Of a stretch of DNA of 5,733 nucleotides, positions 5,096-5,733 are shown one piece after another. The notes below the pieces were generated by a model. That model saw only the letters and a program-made list of their open reading frames with translations. It searched no databases and had not been told where the DNA came from. This DNA comes from Akkermansiaceae bacterium. Its GTDB lineage: Bacteria; Verrucomicrobiota; Verrucomicrobiia; Verrucomicrobiales; Akkermansiaceae. The first letter of the stretch is position 1, and the number at the start of each line of letters is the position of its first letter. The stretch is from NCBI GenBank assembly GCA_025457805.1, contig JALOTR010000219.1, positions 1-5,733 of the forward strand, read 5' to 3'. A program made the position numbers and the translations under genes.

Positions 5096-5733
5096 GTGGT
5101 TTGAATTTCGACGCAGTGGCAGTCATGGGTTTGGGCATCATTGGTTCTCGTGCCCACGCCAATTTGATATCTTCTGGCCGCAAGGTGACTTGTTGGAACC
5201 GGACCCCGAAAGGTCTCGAAGGTGAAGCTTCCACTCCAATGGATGCCATCAAGGGCGCGGGCATCATTTCCCTTTATCTCAAGGACTCTCCCGCCGTGCG
5301 TGGAGTGATGGAAACCATCGCCGATGATCTCGTGCCGGGACAGGTGGTCCTGAATCACTCCACCATCGATTTGGAAACCACGCTGTGGTTGAATGATCTT
5401 TGTGTTTCACATGACTGCCGTTTCCTCGATGCCCCTTTCACCGGCAGCAAGGTGGCGGCGGGTAAAGGGGAACTCGTTTATTACATCGGCGGTGACGAAG
5501 CGCTGGCAGCGGAATTGGAACCGCTTCTCGCAGTGACCAGCCGTGCAAGAATCCATTGCGGGCCGGTAGGGTCGGCGACGGTCGTCAAGCTGGCCACCAA
5601 TCTGATTTCCGCCTGCACCGTGCAGGCCATGGCCGAGGCGCTGGCGATTGCCACGCGCCACGGTGTCCCGGCCCAGTGCCTGGCGGATGCGGTGGCGCAG
5701 AATGCCAGCGGATCGGCGCTCACGGCGATGAAG
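5092..5733 (+). CDS. Beta-hydroxyacid dehydrogenase (3-hydroxyisobutyrate dehydrogenase / glyoxylate-succinate semialdehyde reductase family), 3' end cut by window
   Basis: The first 214 residues of a protein usually near 290 are present, with the frame open to the window edge. The N-terminal Rossmann domain has VMGLGIIGS (11-19), the dinucleotide-binding GxGxxG, and WNRTP (35-39). An Arg-Thr pair at that point is known to favour NADPH in glyoxylate reductases of this family. The substrate-binding motif is DAPFTGSKVAAGKGEL (113-128), a variant of DAPVSGG closer to the GLYR subgroup, with T117 where Ser is usual. The catalytic lysine is K166 in GSATVVKLATN, with N170 four residues on; the C-terminal helical domain begins there. 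The likely reaction is NAD(P)H-linked reduction of a short semialdehyde or glyoxylate, or the reverse; the substrate cannot be settled from sequence. The start at 5092 overlaps the stop of the secreted-protein gene by ATGA; the next ATG (5125) would cut into the Rossmann fold. Pairing a cytoplasmic dehydrogenase with a secreted protein gives no obvious pathway. Confidence 0.92.
   Translation, partial: MSGLNFDAVAVMGLGIIGSRAHANLISSGRKVTCWNRTPKGLEGEASTPMDAIKGAGIISLYLKDSPAVRGVMETIADDLVPGQVVLNHSTIDLETTLWLNDLCVSHDCRFLDAPFTGSKVAAGKGELVYYIGGDEALAAELEPLLAVTSRARIHCGPVGSATVVKLATNLISACTVQAMAEALAIATRHGVPAQCLADAVAQNASGSALTAMK

Overview
This looks like a stretch of ordinary chromosome from a GC-rich Gram-negative bacterium. 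My best guess is Verrucomicrobiota, perhaps a Luteolibacter- or Akkermansia-like lineage. That rests on the long, disordered, lysine/alanine- then Gln/Asn/Arg-rich N-terminus of Rho, the YafK-type L,D-transpeptidase homologue, a helical secreted protein of a kind I associate loosely with that phylum, and compact hairpin-bearing intergenic repeats. It is an inference from gene content; no rRNA or other phylogenetic marker is present.

Layout: 1-227 is non-coding and carries two near-identical 64-bp direct repeats (44-107 and 154-217, 110 bp apart), each with a hairpin, directly after the 3' end of the first gene. Three genes follow on the minus strand. In order of transcription they are yebC (3894-3142), rho (3098-1116) and a YafK/DpaA-like L,D-transpeptidase-family gene (1013-228), with gaps of 43 and 102 bp. 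A 355-bp divergent intergenic region (3895-4249) holds three separate inverted repeats but no promoter I can defend. Two plus-strand genes then overlap by 4 bp (ATGA): an unrecognised secreted alpha-helical protein (4250-5095) and the first 214 codons of a beta-hydroxyacid dehydrogenase (5092 to the window end).

How the genes relate: yebC and rho are both information-processing genes (translation of difficult stretches; transcription termination) and could share a transcript. The transpeptidase homologue acts on the cell wall and shows no functional link to them. On the plus strand the ATGA overlap implies translational coupling, but the functional link between the secreted protein and the dehydrogenase is unknown.

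I found no mobile element, CRISPR array, tRNA, rRNA, toxin-antitoxin or defence system. The points most worth a second look are the remodelled Rho N-terminus (about 290 extra residues and no visible N-terminal helix bundle), the 5' repeat pair, and the yebC leader, which has a near-perfect hairpin and an in-frame polyproline stretch.
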